A DNA stretch of 64,000 nt from Paenibacillus thermotolerans (GTDB lineage: Bacteria; Bacillota; Bacilli; Paenibacillales; YIM-B00363): the NCBI RefSeq assembly GCF_028745515.1, contig NZ_JAQZSG010000002.1, positions 272,004 through 336,003 on the forward strand, given 5' to 3'. A model generated the notes under the pieces. The model was not told where the DNA came from and searched no databases. It saw nothing but the letters and a program-made list of their open reading frames with translations. Shown piece after piece: positions 25,241 to 33,840 of the stretch; positions within the stretch are counted from its first letter, which is position 1, and each line of letters starts with the position of its first letter. Position numbers and translations under genes: made by a program.

Positions 25241-25341
25241 CGCGCATAGCTCCCCTCGTTTTTCCTCATTTTGACCGAAAGAGAACGGTTACACAATGAA
25301 CGCAACCGGAAAGATGATGGACAAATTTGATATGGGTACAA

Positions 25342-26238
25342 TCAATCCGCATCCAGCGCAAAAAAATGATTCAACGGATAAAACCGACCGAATCCGTTCG
25401 CCGGTACCAGCTCATGAAACCGGGGATCGCCGTATTTTTTGCGGTATTCCGTCGCCGTCACACCCATCCGCCGCCGGAACAGGCGATGGAAATAATACTC
25501 GTCGCCGAATCCGCTCTCCCGCGCGATCGCCTTTACGCTGTCCGACCGCTGCAGCAGCAGCTGGGCCGCATGCTCGATTCTCCGCTTCGTCATCCATTCC
25601 TTCGGTGAACAGCCTACATGCTGTTGGAACGTCCGCGAAAAATGTTCGTGCGACCACCCCACATGACGCGCCAAACGGTCAATCTCCAGCTTTTCCGTCA
25701 GGTGGGCCTCCATAAAGCTTAAAGCAGTCGAAATTTGAGGAGGCAGCGACGCTTCTTCCGCGCTCACGCCTGCGGCAGGCTCCGCAAGTCCGCTTTCCAG
25801 CTCTTCAAGAATGCTAAGCAGCATCATCTCTCCCAGCTGTCTCCACCGGGCCGGGCGCGTATGAAAGCAATACATCAGCTGATTCATCAGCTGCGGAACG
25901 AGCGATTCGCGCCGCAATCCGATGCTGCAAACCGCCGTCCGGCCCAGCAGCGAATACCGCTCCAGCAGCCGTTCATCCGCAGGATCGAAGTGGATGAACA
26001 GATGCCGCGTCGGAAGCTCCGGATCGAACGTATAGTGATGGGGTTCCCCGGGGCGCGTCACGACAACGGTCGGCACATCCTGCGGATAATTTCGCCCTTG
26101 AGCTTCATAGACCGTCCCGTTCCCGGCCGGAAAGTACACAAGCTCATAATCGTCGATTATTCGCGGCCCGAGCCGGTGGCCCCCTTTGACCGTTACATCC
26201 CCTGCATGATGGAACCGAATCAAACGAATCTCTTCCAC
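25342..26238 (-). CDS. AraC family transcriptional regulator with cupin sensor domain
   Basis: 298 residues. N-terminal AraC_binding cupin (ELVYFPAGNGTVYEAQGRNY, PGEPHHYTFD, HLFIHFDP) and C-terminal double HTH (LARHVGWSHEHFSRTFQQHV, GCSPKEWMTKRRIEHAAQLL, VKAIARESGFGDEYYFHRLF RR). GTG start preceded by GGGGAG. Such regulators in Paenibacillaceae commonly respond to sugars and control nearby catabolic genes; the downstream PhyH oxygenase is the obvious candidate target. Confidence 0.9.
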   Translation of the reverse strand: MEEIRLIRFHHAGDVTVKGGHRLGPRIIDDYELVYFPAGNGTVYEAQGRNYPQDVPTVVVTRPGEPHHYTFDPELPTRHLFIHFDPADERLLERYSLLGRTAVCSIGLRRESLVPQLMNQLMYCFHTRPARWRQLGEMMLLSILEELESGLAEPAAGVSAEEASLPPQISTALSFMEAHLTEKLEIDRLARHVGWSHEHFSRTFQQHVGCSPKEWMTKRRIEHAAQLLLQRSDSVKAIARESGFGDEYYFHRLFRRRMGVTATEYRKKYGDPRFHELVPANGFGRFYPLNHFFALDAD

Positions 26239-26348
26239 CCAAGACCACTCCCCTTCCGAAGCGTTTCTATATTTCTCTCAACCTACAGGTATATTATTCG
26301 CTATTATCGGCAAATCTATTACTAGTTTACTAGAAAGGACTGCTGTAC

Positions 26349-26993
26349 ATGAAACGCAATCTTTCGCTCCTTCTTATGCTCATCGTAACGATCCTTGCCT
26401 GCGCCGGCTGGGCCGTTGCGAAGCCTGCGCAGCCATCGCCGCACGTTTTGGAAGATTATCGCCGGCTGACCCTGCTTGCCGATGAAGTCATATCGTCCGA
26501 TAACAGGCTGATCGTCGTTACGGTTAGAGGAGAAGGTTCGAGAGAAGCCGTTCAATCGCTGATGACCGAGCTTCGCCCGTACGGCCGTGCAGTTTGCGGC
26601 CCAACCGATTGCGAATATTTGATCCGCTACAGCATCCAAAGCGCGGCCGCTTCCCAAGCCGCACCCGAATGGATCAAGGAAGCGATGATCGAAATGCAAA
26701 ACAACCGCTTAGACGGTACATGGAACATCAATATCCAGGGCAATCTCGTTGCCGAGGCACAACAAACGCCCGATTTCGTATGGGAGCAAATCGAGCGTTC
26801 GGCAAAAGCAACAATGATAGAATCTTATGAGGATGCGGGCTCCCGCAGCGTGACTTACCAAACCCCGATGCTCAAAGCTTCCGTAAGAAGCGGGGAGCAC
26901 GCGGTACAGCTGCAGGCAGCCGCACACCGCTCTACCGAGTCGCAGGAATGGAGAATAACATTGGGTACGCCGGTCATTTTGATCGAATACTAG
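26349..26993 (+). CDS. YwmB-like secreted protein
   Basis: 214 residues with a signal peptide (MKRNLSLLLMLIVTILACAGWAVA). The body contains DGTWNINIQGNL near the middle and ends in RITLGTPVILIEY, a pattern that recalls the YwmB family (TATA-box-binding-like fold of unknown function, exported in Bacilli). No catalytic motif. AAAGGA upstream of the ATG. Its last 20 bp overlap the 3' end of the convergent VanZ gene. The family call is tentative. Confidence 0.6.
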   Translation: MKRNLSLLLMLIVTILACAGWAVAKPAQPSPHVLEDYRRLTLLADEVISSDNRLIVVTVRGEGSREAVQSLMTELRPYGRAVCGPTDCEYLIRYSIQSAAASQAAPEWIKEAMIEMQNNRLDGTWNINIQGNLVAEAQQTPDFVWEQIERSAKATMIESYEDAGSRSVTYQTPMLKASVRSGEHAVQLQAAAHRSTESQEWRITLGTPVILIEY

Positions 26994-27449
26994 GTTTTCC
27001 CTTCGTTCTTCGGCCGCTTTTGCGAGGCTTCGGCACCGACAAATACAAGAGAAAGCCGATCGTTGCGCCGACCGTATTCAAAATAATATCGTCAACATCG
27101 AAGCTTCCGCGCTTGCTCACCATCTGACCGAGCTCCAGCAGCGTCAAGCCCGCAACGAATACGGAGGCGAATTTCAAATACCCCCACCGGAACACGATCG
27201 GCAGCATGAAGCCGAAGGGGATGAAGACGCCGACGTTTCCGAAGACGTTCACCGCCCAAGTCCGCAGATTATAATGATCGAAGTAGTTGAAGTACATTTT
27301 GATCGTCGCAAACGGCGTAATGTTGTACATATACTCCTGATGCGGGGTACGGCAGACCGGCCGAAGCCGATAAACATCCAATAAATCAGGCAGGCGAGAT
27401 ATAGTAACGTTAGCAGGAAAAAGAAAGCCCTCGTCGCTGCGGAAAACAA
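26974..27449 (-). pseudogene. VanZ family membrane protein gene with a frameshift
   Basis: The N-terminal part reads from a TTG at 27449 (FSAATRAFFFLLTLLYLACL then IYWMFIGFGR) and the remainder continues in another frame (RTPHQEYMYNITPFATIKMY, NVFGNVGVFIPFGFMLP, DVDDIILNTVGATIGFLLYL). In intact VanZ proteins these two pieces are contiguous, so a one-base indel lies near 27350-27365. GGAGGT just inside the end of the GNAT gene would serve the TTG start, 5 bp after that gene's stop. Either a recent pseudogene or a sequencing error; the amino acid pattern on both sides is well conserved. Confidence 0.72.
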
Positions 27450-27453
27450 CGGA

Positions 27454-27885
27454 TCACTCGACCTCCGCTTCAAACGTGCACAGAAACCGCTCAACGCCCG
27501 GATATTTTTCGCCAAGGCTTTCGATCGTAAATCCGATGCTGCGATAAAAGTTGACGGCCTCTTCATCCGTCTCTGCTGTGACCTCGGACGGCTTTTTGAG
27601 GTCAATGGCTTCTAAGATCAGCCCTCGCCCGTAGTCCATGCCCCGGCAATCCGGAAGTACTGCGATATGCTCGATGGTCATCCGGTTTCCGTCATTGATC
27701 CGTATTCCTATAATGCCGACGATGTCTTCTTCGTCCTCGCCGGCAATGCCGTACAGCTCAAGCGCCGAATCGGCACGGTATGCCTCCATGACGCCCGCCA
27801 GCTTGTCCGGGTCCGGAAACACGCTGTAGCCTACCAGCTCTTGAACGAGAGGCTCGTCTGTCCGATGCTTCAGATTAACTAACAT
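27454..27885 (-). CDS. GNAT family N-acetyltransferase
   Basis: 143 residues. GNAT fold: DIVGIIGIRINDGNRMTIEH, IAVLPDCRGMDYGRGLILEA (acetyl-CoA loop with R-G-M-x-Y-G), TAETDEEAVNFYRSIGFTIE. AAGGAG upstream of the ATG. The VanZ gene follows with 4 bp between stop and start, so they form an operon. Substrate unknown. Confidence 0.88.
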   Translation of the reverse strand: MLVNLKHRTDEPLVQELVGYSVFPDPDKLAGVMEAYRADSALELYGIAGEDEEDIVGIIGIRINDGNRMTIEHIAVLPDCRGMDYGRGLILEAIDLKKPSEVTAETDEEAVNFYRSIGFTIESLGEKYPGVERFLCTFEAEVE

Positions 27886-27955
27886 AGATGCGCAACGCTC
27901 CTTCCGATCAATCCTCTGAAAAAAAGACCATTAGCATCATATCATATTTGCGTCA

Positions 27956-29143
27956 TTAAGCGCTTGCTTTCAAGGCGGGGGCTCGTTTGTCCGAAAGGAG
28001 CACCGTTGCCATAAGAATGAGGGAGCAAGCTACAAGCGCACTTGGAATGAAGAAAATATGCGGCGTAATCCCTTGAACGAACAGCGGCAAAAAGTACCCG
28101 ATCAATGAAGCCATCTGCGAAATGAACACGTACAAGCTCGAACCGAAGCCGGTGCGCGCAATGAACATGCGCTGGACGTAGCCCATGGCTACGCCGTACA
28201 AAATCGAGACGAAGAACGAGTACAACGGCTGCACCGCGAAAAAGACGGGCAGCGAGGCGCCGGCCGCATACGTCAAATACGTCGCCAATGCGAAAAATCC
28301 GCCGAGGAATATAATTTTTTTGCTGCCGTAGCGTGCCGCCCAATAGCCGGTTACCGTCATGAAGAGCAGCTCGAACACGGCTTGGGCGCTCCACAAATAA
28401 GACATAATTTGCGGCTGCTCGAACAGCTTCAAGACGACAAGCTGCAAATATAGGCCGCGGATGGCGTCCGCACAAGCCAGCATCAGCAGCGCAATCAGCA
28501 TAATGAGAGAAAAGGGTTCGCCCTTGACCTCCTGCTTCGTTCCGGGGGCGGCTGTCGTTTCCCGGTAAAACAGCAGAAGCAGCAGCAAACAAACGTAGCC
28601 GGCCAAATTGCCCCACAGCACGCCTCTGAAGGTCGCAATGAGGAAAATATTCGCCCCCAGCAGCAAGCCGGTAAAAAATCCGACGCTAAACGTGGCTCGA
28701 AGCCACAGCTGAGCCATCTCTACAATATCCTTCGCATAGTGTGAGAAATGGTTGCGCGACATGGCGAACAGCTGGCCCATAATTAAGCCGGAAGGCGCGA
28801 CGGCGATAATCATGCCGACGAGCGCGCTTGCGAAATCGGTTGCGTTCATATACAGCAGCAAGCCGATGATGCAAAGGCTCGCCGCTATTATGGGCAGCTG
28901 CTTTTTGCTTTTGAGCCGGTCGCTGAACCAGCCGGTGACGATCGTAATCGTCATGTTCAGGAACAAGGATGACGCGAACACGATAACGATTTGCTCTTTG
29001 GAAAGCCCGATGCTTTCGTCCAAATAGACGGCGTTCATCGGGGCTAATATGCCGGTGCCGACACCGTACAGAAACAGCGTTGCAATGAGCGTCCAAGCTC
29101 CTTTGATCGATACGAACGTTCGGAAGTCGTTTCCGATGCGCAT
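27956..29143 (-). CDS. MFS transporter (sugar-efflux/SetA-like)
   Basis: 395 residues, about 12 membrane helices. MFS motif A-like loop GWFSDRLKSKKQLPIIAAS between helices 2 and 3, and GYWAARYGSKKIIFLGG in the second half. The two halves joined by a short hydrophilic loop (TTAAPGTKQEVKGEP) and the N-terminal NAVYLDESIGLS pattern recall SetA-like sugar or drug efflux proteins. GGGAGGA precedes the ATG. Substrate not predictable. Confidence 0.86.
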   Translation of the reverse strand: MRIGNDFRTFVSIKGAWTLIATLFLYGVGTGILAPMNAVYLDESIGLSKEQIVIVFASSLFLNMTITIVTGWFSDRLKSKKQLPIIAASLCIIGLLLYMNATDFASALVGMIIAVAPSGLIMGQLFAMSRNHFSHYAKDIVEMAQLWLRATFSVGFFTGLLLGANIFLIATFRGVLWGNLAGYVCLLLLLLFYRETTAAPGTKQEVKGEPFSLIMLIALLMLACADAIRGLYLQLVVLKLFEQPQIMSYLWSAQAVFELLFMTVTGYWAARYGSKKIIFLGGFFALATYLTYAAGASLPVFFAVQPLYSFFVSILYGVAMGYVQRMFIARTGFGSSLYVFISQMASLIGYFLPLFVQGITPHIFFIPSALVACSLILMATVLLSDKRAPALKASA

Positions 29144-29273
29144 GAGGAATCCTCCCGGTTGTTATGGCTTTCTTAATCCTATTCGGGATCGAGAGCGGAA
29201 ATCCTATTTGGTTTTCAAATCTATGATATAGTAAAAGGGATATGGATAAATGTTCCAATAAGGAGGAAATGGA

Positions 29274-31079
29274 TTGGACAGCTTGCGGGAGGGGTTAGTC
29301 GGGCACTATTTGTTTGACGGCAACGTTGAGGACACGAGCGGTTTCGGACGTCACGGCAGGGCGGAGGGGATAACCTATACGGCCGACCGTTTCGGCGAGA
29401 CGGACGGGGCATGCGCTTTTTCAGGGAATGGGGATCATGTGGTTGTAACGCTTCCGCCGGCGCTCGATCGCGATGCGTTTTCCGTATCCGTTTGGGCGAA
29501 GTATGACGAGCAGGCGGCGCTCAAGGGGTGGAACAGCGCCATCATTTCACAGGACGATAACGGCCTTCGGAAGGAAGGGGCGCATCGCGTATTTCAGTTG
29601 AGCACCAAAGGGGCATTATTTGTATGGCATCGCATGATGGGCGGACGGGATCCGATAGCTAAGCAGCCGATTCAGCCGGGCGTTTGGTATCATATTGCGG
29701 CCGTATACCGTGAAGGACGCCATTCGCTTTATGTGAACGGGATGTTGCAGGACGAACAGCCGGGATCTTTTGCGCCCAGTGCGGACGAGCCGATTTATAT
29801 CGGGAAAAAAAATTCGAATGAACCGCGGTTTTGGTTTCGCGGAGCGCTGGATGATCTTCGAATGTATGACAGAGCGCTGTCCGAGCGGGAGGTATCCGCT
29901 CTCTATACGGAAAACGGCTACACCGGTGACCCTCAATTGGCGCACGTTCCGGCCCGCGAAAGCAAGGCGTACGACGCATCTGCCAAATTCCCGGCGAAAA
30001 AGCTGCTGGAACGCCAAGCCTTCAATTGGAACGATTGCTATAACTCTTTTGCGTTAGCCCTGCACGGCGCAATGCTGTATACGTCCAAACCGTTGAGCCT
30101 GCCGCAGGCATTGGTTTATACGGGACAAGCTTTCTCCATTAATACGAACGAGTCCGTTATGCCGATGGATGTTTTCGGCGACGGAAGCTTGCTGAGGGAA
30201 GCCATGGACAATCTCGGCTTCGACATCGAGGTGCTGTCGGCCAACCTCTACGGGGGCGATTGGGAAGAACATACCGTCGAACGGGCGCTGGACATCGTCC
30301 GGGAAAGCATTGGGCGCGGCTTTGCCGTCGTAGGCTGGAACCTTGATAACTACGAGCATGGGCTTATTTACGGATACGATGACGAGCGGCGAATTCTCCA
30401 CATTCACGATATTAACGCGCGGGGCGGAGGAGAGCTCTCCTATGACGATTTCGGGCGAAGACCGCGGAACGGGCAGCCCATCAATCCGGAAATGTTCGTA
30501 TTGGCGTTAAAGGAGCGGAACGACCGGCCGCACGTAAACGTTACGCGATATTCGGAGGAAGAAGACGCGAGCTACAGGAAAACATTAAGCAAAGCGCTCG
30601 CCCTTGCGATTCGCCACATAGACGACAAGGGAGGGGACGGGAGCGTACGAAAGAACGGAATAGCCGCCATAGATGCATGGATTACCGCTTTCGAGGAGGG
30701 AACGGCGCACCGGTTTTTCACCAGCTACAACCTTCTGTGGATCACGTCTTCAAGGCAATATCTCGTTCCGTTCTTCATCCAATCGTCGATTACCCATTGC
30801 ATGTCCATTCAGGATCCGAAGCTTCAGCAGCTGATGTTGAAGGCATCCGACGTGTATTTGTCGAGCTATCGGGCTTGGGTAAGCATGCGTGAGATGTTCC
30901 CGTTTCCGCATAGCGCGGATCCGGCGGATCCCGTGTTGAAGGCGGAAGCGATCCGGCTGCTCCGTGAAGCACGGGAAGCCGAGGTTGCCGGGCTGGCTGT
31001 ATTGCGCGAGATGGTGAAACATTTGACACCGCTGGATGAAGAGCTCGGTTTGGAGATGACTGAGGGCATTGTCGGTTGA
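29274..31079 (+). CDS. Cytosolic LamG-like lectin domain fused to a BtrH/C39-like cysteine domain
   Basis: 601 residues without signal peptide. Residues 1-215 are a concanavalin/LamG-type jelly roll (GHYLFDGNVEDTSGFGRHGR, SVSVWAKYDE, WYHIAAVYREGRHSLYVNGM, GALDDLRMYDRALSEREVSA). Residues 240-600 resemble the BtrH N-terminal/papain-like C39 fold: FNWNDCYNSFALALHGAML places a Cys near 255, YEHGLIYGYDD a His near 362 and ILHIHDIN an Asp/Asn near 380, followed by a helical C-terminal domain (TSYNLLWITSSRQYL). TTG at 29274 is chosen for the AGGAGG 7 nt upstream; the nearby ATG runs into a stop. An intracellular lectin fused to this domain is uncommon; substrate unknown. Confidence 0.7.
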   Translation: MDSLREGLVGHYLFDGNVEDTSGFGRHGRAEGITYTADRFGETDGACAFSGNGDHVVVTLPPALDRDAFSVSVWAKYDEQAALKGWNSAIISQDDNGLRKEGAHRVFQLSTKGALFVWHRMMGGRDPIAKQPIQPGVWYHIAAVYREGRHSLYVNGMLQDEQPGSFAPSADEPIYIGKKNSNEPRFWFRGALDDLRMYDRALSEREVSALYTENGYTGDPQLAHVPARESKAYDASAKFPAKKLLERQAFNWNDCYNSFALALHGAMLYTSKPLSLPQALVYTGQAFSINTNESVMPMDVFGDGSLLREAMDNLGFDIEVLSANLYGGDWEEHTVERALDIVRESIGRGFAVVGWNLDNYEHGLIYGYDDERRILHIHDINARGGGELSYDDFGRRPRNGQPINPEMFVLALKERNDRPHVNVTRYSEEEDASYRKTLSKALALAIRHIDDKGGDGSVRKNGIAAIDAWITAFEEGTAHRFFTSYNLLWITSSRQYLVPFFIQSSITHCMSIQDPKLQQLMLKASDVYLSSYRAWVSMREMFPFPHSADPADPVLKAEAIRLLREAREAEVAGLAVLREMVKHLTPLDEELGLEMTEGIVG

Positions 31080-31086
31080 AATCGTA

Positions 31087-31119
31087 CAAGCAAGCCACCC
31101 TTAAGGGGTGGCTTGCTTG
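31087..31119. terminator. Hairpin after the LamG/BtrH-like gene
   Basis: CAAGCAAGCCACCC (31087-31100) and GGGTGGCTTGCTTG (31106-31119) form a perfect 14-bp stem 8 bp after the stop codon. No T-tract follows, so termination may be weak or the hairpin may protect the mRNA end. Confidence 0.6.
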
Positions 31120-31149
31120 CCGAAATTAGGTAAACATATGTTTTACGGC

Positions 31150-31597
31150 CTCAGTCCATTGTGTGTAGACTACTGAAGAGGAACAAAGAAATGCGCCTTG
31201 GAAATCGTTCGGATGTCTGATCAGCTTGTTAAGAGCATCCATGCCGGTATCGGCAATGCTTCTGAACAAACACGCTACCGTAACGACCTGTCATTCGAAA
31301 ACCCGAAATATTGCCGAGATCGTTCGATTAGGGGATATCGTAGTTGCCGCCGTAGGAAAGCCGAAGTTCGTTCAAGGGGATTGGATTAAACCGGGTGCGG
31401 TTGTGCTGGACGCCGGGTATAACGAAGGGAACATCGGGGACGTCGACTATGACGGCTGTATGGAGAACGCGTACGCGATCACCCCGGTTCCGGCGGGGGT
31501 CGGACCGGTTACGATCGCTACCTTGCTAAAGCATACAGTGGATGCCGCGGAAAGAATGGGCCGGGACAACCTTCACCTGAGTATGTCAGTAAAGTAG
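31150..31597 (+). pseudogene. folD: folD remnant (methylenetetrahydrofolate dehydrogenase/cyclohydrolase)
   Basis: From about 31226 the frame reads MLLNKHATVTTCHSKT, GDIVVAAVGKPKFVQGDWIK, GAVVLDAGYNEGNIGDVDYD and ITPVPAGVGPVTIATLLKHT, unmistakably the C-terminal NADP-binding half of FolD. Just upstream, pieces such as SIVCRLLKRN and RLGNRSDV (the family's VVRLLKR and GRSDVVGKP) occur in shifted frames with stops. The N-terminal catalytic half with the active-site Lys is absent. This is a decayed paralog; a complete folD must exist elsewhere if the pathway is intact. Confidence 0.85.
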
Positions 31598-31720
31598 ACA
31601 AATTAGTCAGCGTAGAGTGACAAAATTGTCAATTCGATTGACTAGTAGAAGCGGGTGTCACTGATATTGACAAAATAGTCAGCGGTCACTGACAAAATAG
31701 TCAATATCGCTGACAAATAG
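31597..31720. repeat. TGACAAA repeat cluster, copy 1
   Basis: GACAAA motifs occur at 31597, 31619, 31669, 31691 and 31712 (steps 22, 50, 22, 21), each followed after a few bases by GTCA to make TGAC-N-GTCA palindromes. The same layout and much of the intervening sequence recur at 37400-37523. The folD remnant's stop codon lies in the first unit. Confidence 0.82.
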
Positions 31721-31732
31721 GAAAGAGTAAAG

Positions 31733-31774
31733 AAAACGCACTGTCGCGGTTGGCCGCAGACGATGCGTTTTTTA
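31733..31774 (+). terminator. Intrinsic terminator downstream of the folD remnant
   Basis: AAAACGCA and TGCGTTTT (with GTC/GAC and GCGG/CCGC inner pairs) enclose a GC-rich loop, followed by a T-run ending at 31773. Confidence 0.65.
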
Positions 31775-31788
31775 TGTGTAAATTAAAC

Positions 31789-31846
31789 TTGACATAATGG
31801 ATGATTTTGGTTACGTTATGTATACCATACTTTACATTATGTAAAG
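31789..31846 (+). promoter_or_regulatory. Promoter and palindromic operator of the DUF2178/XRE cassette
   Basis: TTGACA at 31789-31794 with TACGTT 17 bp downstream. The palindrome CTTTACATTATGTAAAG (31830-31846) lies 24 bp before the membrane protein ATG. The same CTTTAC/GTAAAG half-sites occur in front of the second XRE gene at 36271-36303, so this is probably the autoregulator's binding site. Confidence 0.65.
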
Positions 31847-31870
31847 AGGAATATACAGGAGGCGTATTCC

Positions 31871-32317
31871 ATGACCTATCAAGAAAAGAAGAGCATCGTA
31901 ACGCTGATCGGCGCCATACTCATATTCGGAGCTTATTGTTTGTACATGGTTCCGAAGCTTCCCGCCGCGGGACTGGAGTCGATGGAAACGTTTCGTTTCT
32001 GGGGCGCCTTCGTTCTCAACTTAATGCTGGTGTCGATCGTCGCGCATATCGTTATCAGCGTTATTTTCAACATCGTCTTTCGAATCACGACCGGAGAGAA
32101 GGAACCGACGTTCGCGGATGAACTGGATAAGCTCATTGAATTGAAAGCGTTCCGGAACTCATTTTTTGTATTTATCCTTGGCTTTCTTCTGGCCATGGGT
32201 TCGCTGGTCGTCGATCAGCCGTCACAGATGATGTTTGTAATCCTGATCGCCGCCGGATTCGTTTCCGATGTGACCGGCTCCGTTACGAAACTTTATCACT
32301 ATCGGAGAGGAGTCTAA
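31871..32317 (+). CDS. Four-helix membrane protein (DUF2178-like)
   Basis: 148 residues with four hydrophobic segments (IVTLIGAILIFGAYCLYMV, FVLNLMLVSIVAHIVISVIF, FFVFILGFLLAMGSLV, MMFVILIAAGFVSDV). A charged loop KEPTFADELDKLIELKAFRN separates the hairpins. CAGGAGG upstream. The XRE regulator starts one base after the stop, a pairing often seen in Bacilli where a small HTH protein represses a membrane protein of unknown role. Family call tentative. Confidence 0.72.
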   Translation: MTYQEKKSIVTLIGAILIFGAYCLYMVPKLPAAGLESMETFRFWGAFVLNLMLVSIVAHIVISVIFNIVFRITTGEKEPTFADELDKLIELKAFRNSFFVFILGFLLAMGSLVVDQPSQMMFVILIAAGFVSDVTGSVTKLYHYRRGV

Positions 32318-32318
32318 T

Positions 32319-32543
32319 ATGAGTAAACATCTTGTCGGCAATCACATCCGAAAATTACGGTTCATCCATCATGAAATGACCCAACAGCAGCTGGCTGACA
32401 AGGTGGGCGTAACGAGACAAACGATCGTGGCCCTGGAAAAAGGAAATTACTCCCCGTCTTTGGAGCTTGCTTTCCGCATTGCTCACGCCTTCAGCTTGCC
32501 TTTGGAAGAGGTGTTCTTTTACGGGGAACATACGGAGCAGTAA
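32319..32543 (+). CDS. XRE-family HTH regulator (YgzD/YozG-like)
   Basis: 74 residues, essentially one Cro/CI helix-turn-helix: NHIRKLRFIHHEMTQQQLAD, KVGVTRQTIVALEKGNYSPS, LELAFRIAHAFSLPLEEVFF. Closely similar to the second regulator at 36324. GAGAGGAG just upstream inside the membrane protein gene. Likely binds CTTTAC/GTAAAG palindromes at its own promoter (inference from shared operator sequence). Confidence 0.9.
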   Translation: MSKHLVGNHIRKLRFIHHEMTQQQLADKVGVTRQTIVALEKGNYSPSLELAFRIAHAFSLPLEEVFFYGEHTEQ

Positions 32544-32574
32544 GCGCGAATATAACAACGAAGGAGAAAATCGA

Positions 32575-33273
32575 GTGAATTTTTCTATCAGAAAGAGCGC
32601 AATTATTGTGGGAATATTGTTTATTGTTGCAGCCGTTACGGCGGTGATCGGAGGACTTATTTTTTATAAACCGATCCTTGGTTCCGATTACCTGGTGAAC
32701 GGTTCCGAGCACGCCAATGAAGTGATATTCGGTGCGGTTATGGAGTTAGTCCTGGTCGTTTCGGCGGTCGGCACTGCAACGACCATGTTTCCGATTTTAA
32801 GGAAGTATAATGAAACGATAGCGCTTTGGCATGTGTGCTTTCGGTTTCTTGAAGCGATCATTATTACGGTCGGTGTAATCAGCGTATTGTCCCTAGTGAC
32901 CTTAAGCCGTGAATTTGCAGCCGCAGGTGCGGGGGACGCCGCCTTCTTTCAAGCAACAGGCACTTCGCTGAAAGCAATACATGACTGGACCTTCCTGCTT
33001 GGCCCCAATTTCATGTTGGGCATCAATACGATGATGTACAGTTATATTTTCTACAAAACCAGGCTCTTGCCAAGGTTTATTCCGATCTTAGGTATGACGG
33101 GGTCAGTTTGTATTTTTCTCTGCGCGTTGTTAGTCATGTTCGGCGTATTTGATCAACTTTCCGTTTGGGGCGCTATTTTGGCGGTGCCTGTTTTCGTTAA
33201 CGAAATGACTCTCGCGGTGTGGCTCATCGTGAAAGGCTTCAACAAATCCGCATTTGCTTCTCTTTCTTACTAG
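32575..33273 (+). CDS. DUF4386 family membrane protein
   Basis: 232 residues, about six helices (SAIIVGILFIVAAVTAVIGG, AVMELVLVVSAVGTATTMFP, FLEAIIITVGVISVLSLVTL and others). The pattern YKPILGSDYLVNGSEHANEV, LLGPNFMLGINTMMYSYIFY, RFIPILGMTGSVCIF is typical of DUF4386. GTG at 32575 with AAGGAG upstream; 31 bp after the XRE gene, so third gene of that cassette. Function unknown. Confidence 0.83.
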   Translation: MNFSIRKSAIIVGILFIVAAVTAVIGGLIFYKPILGSDYLVNGSEHANEVIFGAVMELVLVVSAVGTATTMFPILRKYNETIALWHVCFRFLEAIIITVGVISVLSLVTLSREFAAAGAGDAAFFQATGTSLKAIHDWTFLLGPNFMLGINTMMYSYIFYKTRLLPRFIPILGMTGSVCIFLCALLVMFGVFDQLSVWGAILAVPVFVNEMTLAVWLIVKGFNKSAFASLSY

Positions 33274-33339
33274 AGTCTTCTTATAAGTTGGATAGATGAT
33301 ACGTATGCTGGATATTCAAACAAAAAGCCTTTATTTACC

Positions 33340-33840
33340 TCAGGAAGCGCGCTTCGAAATATATTGATAAAACCAAATCGTGGCACTTTGAACAAATAAA
33401 TATATACAGAATGAATATTGCACGCGGTAACCGTTCTTATAATGAAAGACTCCCGCTTTCGCGCATAACAATTCAAAAGCGACGGAAATAGCGGAAAACA
33501 GTATAATATATCCGACAGTTCCGAACCGTTTTATTTGCCAACGGTCATAAAAGTAAATGAAATAGTACGCGAAAGGCGCGTAGAGAAAATAAACGATAAA
33601 ATCCATTAAGGTATAGGCAGGTCCGTCCATAATATCGTACAGGTCAAAAACATGACCGCCGGCAGAGTTATCCAATATGGAAGCGACGGCAGCGCTAAAG
33701 AGAATCAGCAAGAGAGTGGTGGACATCGGAAACCGTTTCGGCATAAAGCACATCACCGTGTATGCAAGCACAAGGCAGCCCAGCACGAACCAGTCATTCA
33801 GATCAAATGCTTTTTCAACCAACCAAGCGGGACCTTTCAT
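33340..33840 (-). CDS. Hypothetical membrane protein (CBO0543-like)
   Basis: 166 residues with about five hydrophobic segments (FVLGCLVLAYTVMCFMP, STTLLLILFSAAVASILDN, FIVYFLYAPFAYYFIYF, TVGYIILFSAISVAFELLC). Resembles uncharacterised spore-former membrane proteins of the CBO0543 type. The start overlaps the upstream gene by 4 bp (ATGA), so the pair is translationally coupled. Lower GC than most of the window. Confidence 0.6.
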   Translation of the reverse strand: MKGPAWLVEKAFDLNDWFVLGCLVLAYTVMCFMPKRFPMSTTLLLILFSAAVASILDNSAGGHVFDLYDIMDGPAYTLMDFIVYFLYAPFAYYFIYFYDRWQIKRFGTVGYIILFSAISVAFELLCAKAGVFHYKNGYRVQYSFCIYLFVQSATIWFYQYISKRAS

